Positions 34,492 to 44,900 of a stretch of DNA of 64,000 bases are shown here, piece after piece (the stretch's first letter is position 1; every line of letters begins with the position of its first letter). This DNA is from Tenacibaculum sp. MAR_2009_124 (GTDB lineage: Bacteria; Bacteroidota; Bacteroidia; Flavobacteriales; Flavobacteriaceae). The DNA lies in contig NZ_FNSF01000006.1 of NCBI RefSeq assembly GCF_900105455.1, positions 1-64,000 of the forward strand. The letters run 5' to 3'. Under the pieces are notes generated by a model, which worked only from the letters and a program-made list of their open reading frames with translations, was not told the DNA's origin and ran no database searches. Made by a program: the position numbers and the translations under genes.

Positions 34492-34812
34492 ATGGACGGT
34501 TCAGTGAAAATTAAAAAAGGACTCCAAAAGGAAGTTCTTTTTTACAATTTAAAAGCAAAATACATTAATTACTTTATTGGCGTTGGTTTTTCTATAGTAC
34601 TTATAGGGGTTTTATTATCTATTGTAGTAAGCACTTATTTAGCCGGTAGTTTAATGATCATACTTATTATAGTTTCATTTAGCATATTTTTCTTTTATTC
34701 AAAAACTTATGGCGAAAATGGGTTTATAAAAAAAATGGCTGATCGAAAAATGCCTAGTTCAATAAAATTAGATCAAAAATTCTCAAACCTATTATTATGG
34801 AAAAAGAAATAA
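34492..34812 (+). CDS. traF: TraF-like (DUF4133) protein
   Basis: 106 residues. N-terminal KKGLQKEVLFYNLKAKYINY resembles the 'INKGVgrpiEFrGLkaQYI' start of DUF4133. Two membrane spans at about 26-70 follow, then YGENGFIKKMADRKMPSSIK, close to the family's YGEhGLmKkxAxRxxP motif. A VirB3-like inner-membrane partner of the TraG ATPase. Its last codons overlap the traG start by 16 bp. Confidence 0.8.
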   Translation: MDGSVKIKKGLQKEVLFYNLKAKYINYFIGVGFSIVLIGVLLSIVVSTYLAGSLMIILIIVSFSIFFFYSKTYGENGFIKKMADRKMPSSIKLDQKFSNLLLWKKK

Positions 34813-37328
34813 CGCTAATGGAAAGTTTTCCTATTTACGGTTATGAAAACAATTCCCTAATTTCAAAAGAGAAAGGTTGTATAACTATTCCTATAGAAAT
34901 TAAACTTCCAGATGTATTCACATTAGATCAAGACGACTATGATAGATTAAATCGTCTTAACATGACTATAATCGACACATTAGGTCCAAATACATTAATC
35001 CATAGACAAAATTATTTTCTAAAGGAAAAATATACGCCTATAATAGAAAACCTAGAAGGAGATCCTCTACAAGTTGCTAGTGAGAATCATTTTACAGGTA
35101 GAGAATGTTTTAGATTATATACATATTGGTATATATCTATTGTTCCTAATAATTACTTTAAATCAAGTGCAAACAAGGTTAATCGATATTTAAAAAAAAA
35201 ATTGGATAGTTTTTTTGATTATAGTGTGCATGAAGATTATATGAATTCGGGCTTAATCGATTCATTTCATGCTAAGGTAAGTAATGTTTGTAATTTAATT
35301 AATGAATGTGAAATCATAAGTGCTAATATTTTGACCGAGAAAGAACTTTTTAATAATAACAACGGTTTGTTTAAAAAATATTACACTCTTAGCAATGACA
35401 TAGATAAAGCTACCGATATATCTTTTGATGATAATACAATACATGTTGGGAATAAAAGAGCTCAATTTTATACTATAGAAAATTTAGATCAGTTTACAAA
35501 CGAAGACATTCATCCTTATAACTACTATAGAAAATTTAGTTCGGAATCAAATCCTTTTCCAATAGGAAATTTATTTTCTATTGGCTTTAAAATACCTTTT
35601 GAACATATTATTAACGAATATACATATATTCCAGAACCAGAAAAAGTTATAAAAGGATTAAGAAACAAAGCTAAAAACTTCAAGAAATATGGTGGTGATA
35701 GTATTGATGATAATAATGTCATTTATGCAAATCAAATCTATGAGTTTAATAAAGAAATAATTGAAACTCATAAAGATCTAGTCTTTTACCATTTAAATGT
35801 GGTTGGTTTTACTGATAATAAAGTCGAATTTAATACCATGTGTCAAAAGATAAAAAGCGCTTTTAATAATATTAAATTAAAACCTATTGAAAACACTTTA
35901 GATCGAAAAAATTTGTTTTTTGCTGGCGTTCCCGGAAATGCAATTGGAATTTCCTCAGACATGTATATGCCCATGCCAAGTGATATGGCAAGTTATCTAA
36001 GCTATTATGAAGGTGAATATTCAGAACCAGGTTGGGCCATAGATGGCGTAAGATTAGTGGATAGAATTAATGGTAGACCACTATCAGTAAGTTGGTATAA
36101 AAAGCCTGAGGAATTGGGTTGGATATTTAACAGAGGAACATTAGTAGCTTCCGGGTCCGGTGGAGGTAAGTCCTATATAGCAAATCATTATTTTGCTTCA
36201 GAACTAAGAACTGGTGCCCATATAATTATAATGGAAGATGGTGATTCATATGAGAAATTAGTTAAATTCTATGGTGGTATTATATTGGAAAACAATGATG
36301 AGAAACCATATACTTTTGCTCCTTTTAAATTAGATAAATACGATTATGTTAATTCAAAAGAAAAAGGAAAGAAATTATCAGAAGAGAAGATTGTCTCATT
36401 GGTAACTTTATTGTTAGTTATATCGGGAGGAGTCGATCAAAAGGTTGTTAGTGTTGATCATGAGGTGAGAAAAACGGTATTGGAAAACAGCATTGTAGGG
36501 TATTACCAGTATATGTGGGAGAATGATATAAATGATTTTTCATTTAATACATATTACGAATATTTGAAAAACAACTTAGAGAAGACCATACGGGATAAAA
36601 AAATAGAGAAGGTGTTTGATATAAATACTTTTTTCTTTCTTCTGGAAAAGTACTATAAAGGAGGGGTAAGAGAGGATTTACTAAATAAAGACGATGACAG
36701 AATAGGTAGGCTAAGTAGTGAGAGACTTATTTATTTTAAATTAACTGGAATTATAGATAATGAACTTCTATTTCCTATATTTTCATTAATGATAATGGAG
36801 ATATTTAATAAAAAATTACTGGATAAAGAAAAAAGACACATCAATAAAATTTTAAACCTCGACGAAGCTTGGAAAGTTTTAGTTAGACCTGAATTGGAAG
36901 ATTATTTTAATGCTCAATCAAGACTTGCACGTAAATATGGTGGACAACCAATGTTTATTTCTCAAAAAGTTGATGATTTTTTAGCTTCAGAAGTAATTAA
37001 AAATGCTATTGTAGTTAATTCTCATATTAAAGTTTTTTTGGATATGAATGACCTTGAGCAAAACTTTGATCCAATTCAACAAATGATGGGGTTAACCGAC
37101 AAACAAAGGAAATCTATACTAAGTATAAATAAAGATCTTCCTGAAGACCGAAAATTAAGAGAAGTAGCCATTGCTTGGAAGAGCAATATAAAAGTCTATG
37201 GAATAGAGACTTCTCTTGAAGAAAAATGTATTTATGAAACAAAACCTAATGAGGTTAAAAAAATAAATACGATATTTGATAAGCATAGGAATTGGGAGAT
37301 AACTGCTAAGACCTATGCGGGTAAATAA
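34797..37328 (+). CDS. traG: TraG VirB4-type ATPase
   Basis: 843 residues. The N-terminal half is the TraG/VirB4 N domain. Walker A ASGSGGGKSY is at about 452-461 and Walker B KILNLDEAWKVL near 686, followed by the conserved GGQPMFISQKVDDFL region. It powers assembly and pilus dynamics of the mating channel from the cytoplasmic face. The length is typical of Bacteroidota TraG. Start ATG 34797 overlaps traF, indicating coupled translation. Confidence 0.9.
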   Translation: MEKEITLMESFPIYGYENNSLISKEKGCITIPIEIKLPDVFTLDQDDYDRLNRLNMTIIDTLGPNTLIHRQNYFLKEKYTPIIENLEGDPLQVASENHFTGRECFRLYTYWYISIVPNNYFKSSANKVNRYLKKKLDSFFDYSVHEDYMNSGLIDSFHAKVSNVCNLINECEIISANILTEKELFNNNNGLFKKYYTLSNDIDKATDISFDDNTIHVGNKRAQFYTIENLDQFTNEDIHPYNYYRKFSSESNPFPIGNLFSIGFKIPFEHIINEYTYIPEPEKVIKGLRNKAKNFKKYGGDSIDDNNVIYANQIYEFNKEIIETHKDLVFYHLNVVGFTDNKVEFNTMCQKIKSAFNNIKLKPIENTLDRKNLFFAGVPGNAIGISSDMYMPMPSDMASYLSYYEGEYSEPGWAIDGVRLVDRINGRPLSVSWYKKPEELGWIFNRGTLVASGSGGGKSYIANHYFASELRTGAHIIIMEDGDSYEKLVKFYGGIILENNDEKPYTFAPFKLDKYDYVNSKEKGKKLSEEKIVSLVTLLLVISGGVDQKVVSVDHEVRKTVLENSIVGYYQYMWENDINDFSFNTYYEYLKNNLEKTIRDKKIEKVFDINTFFFLLEKYYKGGVREDLLNKDDDRIGRLSSERLIYFKLTGIIDNELLFPIFSLMIMEIFNKKLLDKEKRHINKILNLDEAWKVLVRPELEDYFNAQSRLARKYGGQPMFISQKVDDFLASEVIKNAIVVNSHIKVFLDMNDLEQNFDPIQQMMGLTDKQRKSILSINKDLPEDRKLREVAIAWKSNIKVYGIETSLEEKCIYETKPNEVKKINTIFDKHRNWEITAKTYAGK

Positions 37329-37359
37329 TATAATATTCTAATTCTCAAATCTCTCAACC
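37326..37359 (+). promoter_or_regulatory. Element leader motif within the tra operon
   Basis: AATATAATATTCTAATTCTC, then AAATCTCTCAACC before ATG 37360. It could provide an internal transcription or translation start between traG and traI. Confidence 0.5.
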
Positions 37360-38001
37360 ATGAAATACTATTTAATAATATTTCTATTTATTTTATCCAC
37401 AATTAGTGGATATACACAAGTAGCAACAATAGATGTAGGTACTCATACTGCTTTAACAACTTTAAAGGGCTCGGTTCTTACTACAAATGCTAAACTTTCT
37501 AAAATGACAGCTCAAAATGAAGTAATCATTAAAAAGTTAGCAGATATCATTACTTTATTAGAAAAACAAAATAACATATCCAAAGACTCAAAGGATATAC
37601 TTGACGAAGAGCTTACTGCAAAAAAAACTACTCCAGATTACGTTTTTAGTTCTAGAGAAATTCAAGACGCAATTGTGTTAAAGGATAAAATTATTAGAAC
37701 ATTTAATTCTTCCAAAAGAATTATTGAAGAGTTGGAATTTCTTGAAAGAAAAGAAATAGAGAGTTTTATAACTTTTTGTGCCAGAACACTAAGAAAAGCA
37801 AATTCATTATTCAAAGAATCAAGAAAAATTCTTCAAACGAAATCTATAATAAACCCAGAGGAAAGATTAAAAAGAATAGATCAAATAAATATAAAACTTG
37901 AAAGTCTTCTTGATGCCTTTAATCAAAATACAAGTGAATTAAGATCTATTAACCATAGTAGAAAAAGCAAAAACTCGTTGATTAACCTTTCAAAGAGCTA
38001 A
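37360..38001 (+). CDS. traI: TraI-like (DUF4141) periplasmic protein
   Basis: 213 residues. Signal peptide (LIIFLFILSTISGYTQ, cleavage after about residue 20). The mature part is long helices with coiled-coil character (LEKQNNISKDSKDILDEELT, later RIIEELEFLERKEIESF). Size, location before traJ and the VirB5-like helical build match CTnDOT TraI; sequence identity looks low. Confidence 0.6.
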   Translation: MKYYLIIFLFILSTISGYTQVATIDVGTHTALTTLKGSVLTTNAKLSKMTAQNEVIIKKLADIITLLEKQNNISKDSKDILDEELTAKKTTPDYVFSSREIQDAIVLKDKIIRTFNSSKRIIEELEFLERKEIESFITFCARTLRKANSLFKESRKILQTKSIINPEERLKRIDQINIKLESLLDAFNQNTSELRSINHSRKSKNSLINLSKS

Positions 38002-38004
38002 GCT

Positions 38005-38922
38005 ATGGTATTAGTTACTGAAAATCCAGGGATGAGAGAAATGGTTAATTCTCTTTTTAATAGATATATCAGCGATGCGTTTGCTAATGTAAATGTATTC
38101 GTTGAAATGGGCCAAATATTTGCGCATATAGGTATTGCAATTATTGCATTGCAATTATTCATTAGTGAAGATAGGACAAATGTTTTTAAGGCTCTTAAAT
38201 GGGTTCCTTTGGCTGCATTATTATTTATGTACAAGGAGTTTGTTGGAGCAATATTCCAATTCTATAATAATATAGGTTCTTCACTTCAACATAATGACAT
38301 TACTTGGGATACCATATTTAATAAAATATCAGTAGCTCAGAATTATAATATAGAAGCTAGTGGTATAGGGGTCGGTCCTAGTTTACTTTTTAACCCATCA
38401 GCTTTGGAGGGAGTAATCATGACTCAAATAGTAACAATTTTGGTGTATTTAGGTGCCGGAATCAGTACTATTATTTTTATAGGAGTTAAAGCAATGTCTG
38501 TAATTTATTTGTTTGTTTTAATTGTTTTTGGCCCTTTGAACATAGGTTTATCTTTTATACCTGCATTATCAGGTATGTGGAAATCTTGGCTTCAGAAATT
38601 TATGTCAGTGTGTCTATGGATACCAATCCTTTACTTGATTGATAACTTTATGTTAGGGGTTATGGATAATGTTATATCTAGATTATTACACCCGGAAAAT
38701 ATTGACACAGGAATGGTACTGACTGGGACTTTACTGATCTTTATGAATGCTTTTATTTATTTAAAAGCACCGACTTTGGCAAACTTTGTTGTACAAGGTA
38801 TGAATGTAGGTGCTAGCCAATTAAAGGATAAACCGAAACAAAAAGGTAAAAAAGCTGTTCAAGCGGCTATGGATGCAAAAACAGGAGGAGCTTCTAAGGC
38901 TGTAAGAACAATTTTTCAATAA
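38005..38922 (+). CDS. traJ: TraJ, VirB6-like polytopic membrane protein
   Basis: 305 residues with about six membrane spans (for example IGIAIIALQLFI, WVPLAALLFMYK, TQIVTILVYLGAGISTIIFI, VIYLFVLIVFGPLNIGLSFI, TGTLLIFMNAFIYL). The FGPLNIGLSFIP...WLQKFMSVCLW stretch is characteristic of Bacteroidota TraJ. It forms part of the inner-membrane channel. The cytoplasmic C-terminus is Lys-rich. Confidence 0.85.
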   Translation: MVLVTENPGMREMVNSLFNRYISDAFANVNVFVEMGQIFAHIGIAIIALQLFISEDRTNVFKALKWVPLAALLFMYKEFVGAIFQFYNNIGSSLQHNDITWDTIFNKISVAQNYNIEASGIGVGPSLLFNPSALEGVIMTQIVTILVYLGAGISTIIFIGVKAMSVIYLFVLIVFGPLNIGLSFIPALSGMWKSWLQKFMSVCLWIPILYLIDNFMLGVMDNVISRLLHPENIDTGMVLTGTLLIFMNAFIYLKAPTLANFVVQGMNVGASQLKDKPKQKGKKAVQAAMDAKTGGASKAVRTIFQ

Positions 38923-38928
38923 TTAATT

Positions 38929-39549
38929 ATGGAATACAAAATATTTAATGATATATCTAAGTCTGAGAAAAAAAGTAGGAAAATAATATTCTTTTCTATT
39001 ACAAGCGTTTTGTTGATCGCTATAGCTGCGATGCATTATGTCTATAAAACAAATGAAAGTGTAAAAAATTCATTTTACTTAATTGATGGAGGTCAAAAAG
39101 TCGCAACAATAAGGGTGAAAGATTTTAGAAAGGCCGTGGATATTCTTACCGAAGGGCATATTAGTCTTTTTCATCAGTTATTTTTTTCAATCGAACCAGA
39201 TTGGGAGTATATAAAACGAAATATAGAAGAAAAGGCTCTATATATGATCGACAGATCGGGTACAAAAGTTTATAACGATTTACTCAATGATAATTATTTC
39301 GAAAGTGTAGTAATGAGCAGATATCGCATTGAAGTTGAAATGGATAGCATGAACATTGACTATAGCAAATATCCCTATAAGTTTATGTTTCATGGAAAGC
39401 AAAAGATTTTTTATAAGAGAGATATCACTTATAGGAAACTTATTACTAAAGGCTATATAGAAGAAACGGCCGTAAGTCCGAATAACCTAAACGGAATGAA
39501 AATTATTGATTGGTCGATAGTTAATAATGACGACATAAGTAAAAATTAG
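38929..39549 (+). CDS. traK: TraK, VirB8-like protein
   Basis: 206 residues, close to the family length of about 207. One span at about 21-38, then a periplasmic domain with YVYKTNESVKNSFYLIDGGQ and the conserved ISLFHQLFFSIEPD region. It bridges inner and outer parts of the transfer apparatus. Operon spacing of 6 bp after traJ and 4 bp before traM. Confidence 0.85.
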   Translation: MEYKIFNDISKSEKKSRKIIFFSITSVLLIAIAAMHYVYKTNESVKNSFYLIDGGQKVATIRVKDFRKAVDILTEGHISLFHQLFFSIEPDWEYIKRNIEEKALYMIDRSGTKVYNDLLNDNYFESVVMSRYRIEVEMDSMNIDYSKYPYKFMFHGKQKIFYKRDITYRKLITKGYIEETAVSPNNLNGMKIIDWSIVNNDDISKN

Positions 39550-39553
39550 TAAA

Positions 39554-40516
39554 ATGAAATTTAACAAAGAAAAATTCGAAAATTGGATTAAAAAAAATTT
39601 ATTATTTGCTGTTCTTCTACCTATAATTCTTTTTGGGGGAGGCTATTACGTATATGCCAGTATTAAGAAAGTTGGTGTGAATCAAGGTGTCTCAATTGAG
39701 AAAGGTTACAATAACAAACTTCCTTTTAAAAAGAAGGAAGTTGAAGTAAAAAACCCACAAGATTATTATAAGAAAGAAGTTAAAGATTCAATCATTAATA
39801 GTTCTGTAAAAAAACACCAAATAAAATCTTTTACAAAAAAAGACAGAGAAAAGGATAGTTTCACTAAAGTTTTGAATAGTCTGGAAAATTTCTCTTTTAA
39901 AGAAAAACCAAAGAAAGAAAACACAAGAAAAACATATAATAAAAATAAATCGGTTAACTCTAGTAAACCGTATAGCAATAAAAGTGAAAGCGAAAGTATA
40001 GATCAATGGAGGCAAAGGATTGAAAAAGAAAATGAAGACTTTTACAACTCACCTTCTGCAAAGTATAATGAAAGTAATTCTGTTCAAAAGACTTTAAAAA
40101 GTGATAATGAAATCTATGCCGTTGTTTATAAAGATCAGGAAATTTTGAATAATGGAAGAGTATGGTTACGATTGAGTCAAGATGCTTTAATTAATGGAGT
40201 TATTTTTAAAAGAAACACCTTGTTTTATGGGTTTACAAAATTTGCTAAAAACCGTATTTATATCAATATAAATAGTATTAATGATGTTAAAGTCAATTTA
40301 TCAGCCTATGACGCTCAAGACTCTAATATCGGTCTTTATACGGAAGTAGAATTTTTCAGTATTGCCTCTAATGAAATTCATGATGACGCAATAGATGAAG
40401 TAAACACTTCTAAAATTCCATTAGGAAATACGTTAAAAAGAATTATAAAAAAGAAAAAGCGAGTAGATAAAGTTCCTTTATTAAATGAATCAAAATTAAC
40501 ACTTAAAACGAACTAA
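39554..40516 (+). CDS. traM: TraM, VirB10-like protein
   Basis: 320 residues. One span near 15-32, a long Lys/Ser-rich disordered stretch (60-165), then a C-terminal domain starting near NEIYAVVYKDQEILNNGRVW with RLSQDALINGVIFKRNTLFY, the typical TraM conserved region. Expected to span the periplasm and link inner- and outer-membrane rings. Shorter than CTnDOT TraM (about 450) mainly in the linker. Confidence 0.8.
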   Translation: MKFNKEKFENWIKKNLLFAVLLPIILFGGGYYVYASIKKVGVNQGVSIEKGYNNKLPFKKKEVEVKNPQDYYKKEVKDSIINSSVKKHQIKSFTKKDREKDSFTKVLNSLENFSFKEKPKKENTRKTYNKNKSVNSSKPYSNKSESESIDQWRQRIEKENEDFYNSPSAKYNESNSVQKTLKSDNEIYAVVYKDQEILNNGRVWLRLSQDALINGVIFKRNTLFYGFTKFAKNRIYININSINDVKVNLSAYDAQDSNIGLYTEVEFFSIASNEIHDDAIDEVNTSKIPLGNTLKRIIKKKKRVDKVPLLNESKLTLKTN

Positions 40517-40519
40517 AAC

Positions 40520-41422
40520 ATGCATAGAAATTTATATATTATCATACTATTATTTGGCGTTTCATCTTATTCTCAAGTAAGAAAAATATACGTTAATAGT
40601 AACAATAAAGTTTTTTTAATATTCGATAGTCCTATTAAGCATGGCAAGGAAGGATCCAGAGAGTATATTTTCGGGTATAATAAAAATTCACCTAACAAAA
40701 TAGGAAATTTAATTGCTAAAAAAAATGCTAACCCAACTAATCTTTTTGTGGTTACTACGGACGAAAAAATGTATTCTTTTGAATTAGAATATAAAGAGAA
40801 TCTAAAACCTGAAGAATTTACATATATAGTTAACCCTAAATATGCAATAGGAGGAGGTAATAACTTCTTAAAATCAGAAAAAAGAGAAACGAAAAAAACT
40901 AATGTAAAAGTAGTAAGTAAAACAATAGGTCATGATAACTATGATTATCATTATCATGAATCAAATCCAGATGAAGGAAGATATCTTAATCTCTCTAAAA
41001 AGATTGCACTTAAAGATGAAAGCTATTTTAGAAATCAGATAAGAGTAATTGATAAAATATACTTTAGTTTAAAAAATTACTATTATAACAAAGATGAGCT
41101 ATATTTTTATTTTGAAATACAAAATCATTCGAAGTTAGATTTTGATATTAACTTTATTAAATTTTTTACTACTACCAAAAAGAGAAAGAACAGAACTATT
41201 TCTCAACAAATATTTCTAGGTCAGAATGGCTCTCCTATGCTGACCTATAATCTTCCTAAACGAATAAAAAAAGGGCAAAAAATAAACTTTGTTTGTGTCT
41301 TTAAAAAATTCTCACTTAACAAGAATAAGTCTCTTTTGATAAATCTCTCAGAATTGAAAGGGGAAAGAGTTCTTGAACTCGATATTCTAAGTAAAATAAT
41401 AAATAATCCTCAAATATTTTAA
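40520..41422 (+). CDS. traN: TraN, VirB9-like protein
   Basis: 300 residues with a signal peptide (YIIILLFGVSSYSQ). N-terminal beta domain (KIYVNSNNKVFLIFDSPIKH), then a second beta domain with KIYFSLKNYYYNKDELYFYF, matching DUF4138 TraN. It would form the outer-membrane core with TraO and TraM. Confidence 0.8.
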   Translation: MHRNLYIIILLFGVSSYSQVRKIYVNSNNKVFLIFDSPIKHGKEGSREYIFGYNKNSPNKIGNLIAKKNANPTNLFVVTTDEKMYSFELEYKENLKPEEFTYIVNPKYAIGGGNNFLKSEKRETKKTNVKVVSKTIGHDNYDYHYHESNPDEGRYLNLSKKIALKDESYFRNQIRVIDKIYFSLKNYYYNKDELYFYFEIQNHSKLDFDINFIKFFTTTKKRKNRTISQQIFLGQNGSPMLTYNLPKRIKKGQKINFVCVFKKFSLNKNKSLLINLSELKGERVLELDILSKIINNPQIF

Positions 41423-41425
41423 TTT

Positions 41426-41980
41426 ATGAAACAAATATTCTTTATTCTCACTTTATTAATAAGTCTACTTTCTTTTAATAAAGTATTTTCTCAAATCGAT
41501 GATACATCAATGGTAGGTTTAACTGTTGGTGCAGCCGAAAATGGTTTCGGCTTCTCATTAAATTATAATTACTATTTCGAAAGAAATGAGTATTTATCAG
41601 GTGATATCTTACTTACTTTTTCATCAGATAGAGTTAGTGAATTTAACATAAGAGTACCTTATAATGCTATATACCTAAATGCAGGCTATTTCAATCAATT
41701 TTATGAAACCAATCGAGAACTATTTAGGTTTAGTGCCGGTGCAGGTCTGAGCTTTGGTTATCAGGTTATAAATAATGGATCTAAAGAAATTGAAACTGGA
41801 GCTTTGATTACTTCAGACTCTAAGTTTATTTATGGAGCATTTATTGGAATTGATACAAAACTGTTTATTTCATATAAATATACAGGAATGTTGGTGTTAA
41901 GGGAGTTTTATCATATCAATAGTGATATAGGAAAATTCACCCCATATATAGGTCTAGGAGTTACTTACTCACTTTTTTAA
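41426..41980 (+). CDS. traO: TraO-like outer-membrane beta protein
   Basis: 184 residues with a signal peptide (LLISLLSFNKVFSQ). The mature part alternates beta strands and turns (GVGLTVGAAENGFGFSLNYN-type patterns, GFSLNYNYYFERNEYLSGD) and ends in an aromatic YSLF, an outer-membrane barrel signature. Gene order after traN supports TraO. Confidence 0.75.
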   Translation: MKQIFFILTLLISLLSFNKVFSQIDDTSMVGLTVGAAENGFGFSLNYNYYFERNEYLSGDILLTFSSDRVSEFNIRVPYNAIYLNAGYFNQFYETNRELFRFSAGAGLSFGYQVINNGSKEIETGALITSDSKFIYGAFIGIDTKLFISYKYTGMLVLREFYHINSDIGKFTPYIGLGVTYSLF

Positions 41981-41999
41981 TTATTCAAAACTTTAACTA

Positions 42000-44900
42000 A
42001 TGAAAAAATATATAAATATTGGTATAAGAAGCGTTGTTCTTATGCTTTTAATAATAGTAGCCTGTACTCACGAGGTTGATATTAAAACGGACTTTATGTT
42101 TGAAGTCAATTTCTCACATAATGAGGAAGGTTTTATGAGAGATTATTTAGAAAACACAATACAAATTGTTCCGGAAAGAAAAGTAAAAGGAGTTAAATAT
42201 TCCTTTTCTTATAAGGTGAAGACTGGTGAGGGTGAATTTCATTTTCAACCAGATACAGCTTTAGAACCATTAAGAGATTATCCCATTGAGGATTTAGAAA
42301 ATTTCGAATTTAAAACGCATTATTATGCTAAAAAATTAGGAGAAAACAAGGTTGAAATAACGATTAAAGATAGTAATGGACAAGAAAACAAATACGACCT
42401 AATTTATAATATTAAATATGCAGATTTTACTTTTATTTTTAATAAAAGTGCTGAGGAATATCCTATAGGAGTCAAATCTCCATTTGCATTAACCTTACTA
42501 AATAATAAGGATGGGGATCAAGATTTCAAAATAACTTATAATATTGAAGATGGTGATGGTAAATTTTATAATGCCGATACACTATTTTTAGAAAAAGGAG
42601 AAACTCATTTAGTAAAAGAAGGTGTTGCTACATGGAGATATGAACCAGATGTTATTGGTACACATAAAATAGTAGCTACTGCTGAAAATATCGATGGAAA
42701 TATCATAGAACGTATAGTTGAAATGGACGTCAGAAATGTAAACTGGACATTTGATATATCTGGAAGAGAAACTTCTACAGTATCTACGGAAAACATGGAG
42801 GTAACCGTTGATTTGAATACTATAGATACAAATAATAATCCCACTTATAAATATTATATTGAAGTTTTAGAAAATGATGGGGATATTATAGATGATCAAA
42901 ATAATATAATAGTACCTGGAGAAAGAGCCGATATTGTTGAAGGAACTAAAACTTTTAATTTTAAACCAAGGAGTTTAGGAGACACAAAAATAATGTTCTA
43001 TGCAATAGATAATTACAATGAGGTAAAAAGAGATAGTTTACAAGTTAGGGTAGAGCGTGTTCCATACACGTTTACAGCCGCTTCAACAGTTCAAGATATT
43101 CAAGTAAATGAGTTAGCTCCGATTAATTTTGGATTAGATCCTCAAGGAAATTTTGAAGGACTTGAATATAATATTAAATATGTTATAAATAATGGAGAAG
43201 GAGTAATGCTTGATGAGAACAATCAAGAAATACCTATTGCACAAAATAAAGAGGTGAACCCTGGAGATTGGACGTGGAAATTTAAACCAAGTTCTGTTAC
43301 AGAAAACACTTCGGTTACTTTTACTATAATCGATAGTTATGGAGAAGAAAAAACGCAGGAAGTTAATTTCAATGTAAGCAATGTTGATTTCGATTTTTCT
43401 GTAACACCTTCTCAAGTTGTACATGTTAATCAGTGGAACCAAATGACATTTAGTTTAGTGCCTTCAGGCGATCAAACGGATATTGCTTATAAAATGTCTT
43501 ACGATTTAATAGAAGGTAGTGGTGTACTAGGTAAAAGAAATTCAAATACTAGATATGATCAAAATGTTCCTTTTGATGTTCAAATAGGTACTTATTCCCT
43601 TGATTATATTCCTTCTAGTGTAGGAGTCCATAAAATTAATTTTAAAGCAATATCAAACACTGGTAGAAGTAAGACAATACCACTAGAAATTGAGGTTGTA
43701 AGTACAGCGTTTAGCTTTACAGCAAATGCAACTAATAGTGAGATTTTTAAAAATTATGAAGATAATATTGCTCTTTCATTACAACAGCAACAAGGAAATA
43801 ACACGATTTCTTATACTTTAGAATATAATATTGTTGGAAACGGAAAATTATATAAGGATAATACTGAGGCACCAGCCTCTCAAACAATAGAACCAGGTAA
43901 TTATACTAATTACAAATTTTCTTCTGAGGTTGCTGGTAATTCTACTATCAATTTTAAAATAACAGATAGTAATGGTACTGAACAAACCCAAGAATTAATA
44001 TATGTTGTAAATAATACTGATTTTACAATTAACTCTTCAGGAGATGGTAATCTTTTTATCAATGAAGATAAGCCTATATTGTTTAGTATTTCTCAAGAAA
44101 GTGAAGATAGTAGTGCTTCTTATCAATATAAGTATGAGGTTGTAAATGGTTCAGGAAAACTAAAAACTCCAGAAGGAGTAGAAGTACCTCTTGCTTTATA
44201 TCAAGATGCAGAAGTTGGTATTAATAATTTAGTTTTTACAAGTGATTATATTGGTGAAACAAAAATATTAATTACATCAAAAGATAATTACGGGCATTTT
44301 CATACTACTGAATTATTGTTTAATACTAATAACATAGAGTATAATTTCAATGCAACTAGTAGTGTTAATGAACTTAATATTTTAGATGAAGCTTTAATTA
44401 ATTTTTCTATCGTTCAAAATAGAGAAGTAACTGGAATCACCTACACAATGAACTATGAAACAAATAGTGAAGGTGTACTAATTGGTAGTGATGGGATTGA
44501 AAAAGTGCGAGGTGTTGACTTTGATGTTCAAAGAGGTGTATTTACTATGAAATACAAACCTAGTAGAGTAGGGGAGCACACTTTAACATTCAAAACAAAA
44601 AGTTCATCAGGTGTAGAAAGAACAAAGCAAATATTTCTTAATGTAACCAATATCAACTTTGCTCTTAGTGCAACGGTTCCTAGTACAGTATATGTAAATG
44701 AACAAAATCCTTTTGCTTTTTCTTTAGTAGAACAAGGATCTCCTTCAGGAGCTACATTTACGATGGAATATAACGTTTTACAAGGTGCAGGAAAATTTTA
44801 TAATGGAAATAGCATTGTTAATGAAAGCATTCCTTTTGATGTAAATACAGGAGATTTTGGTTATACGTTTTTACCTTCTGAAGCCGGAACTACGTCTGTT

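Noticed and set aside
39766..40015. Two minus-strand hydrophobic frames inside traM
   Set aside because: They are antisense readings of the Lys/Ser-rich linker, which yields Phe/Leu-rich false membrane proteins.
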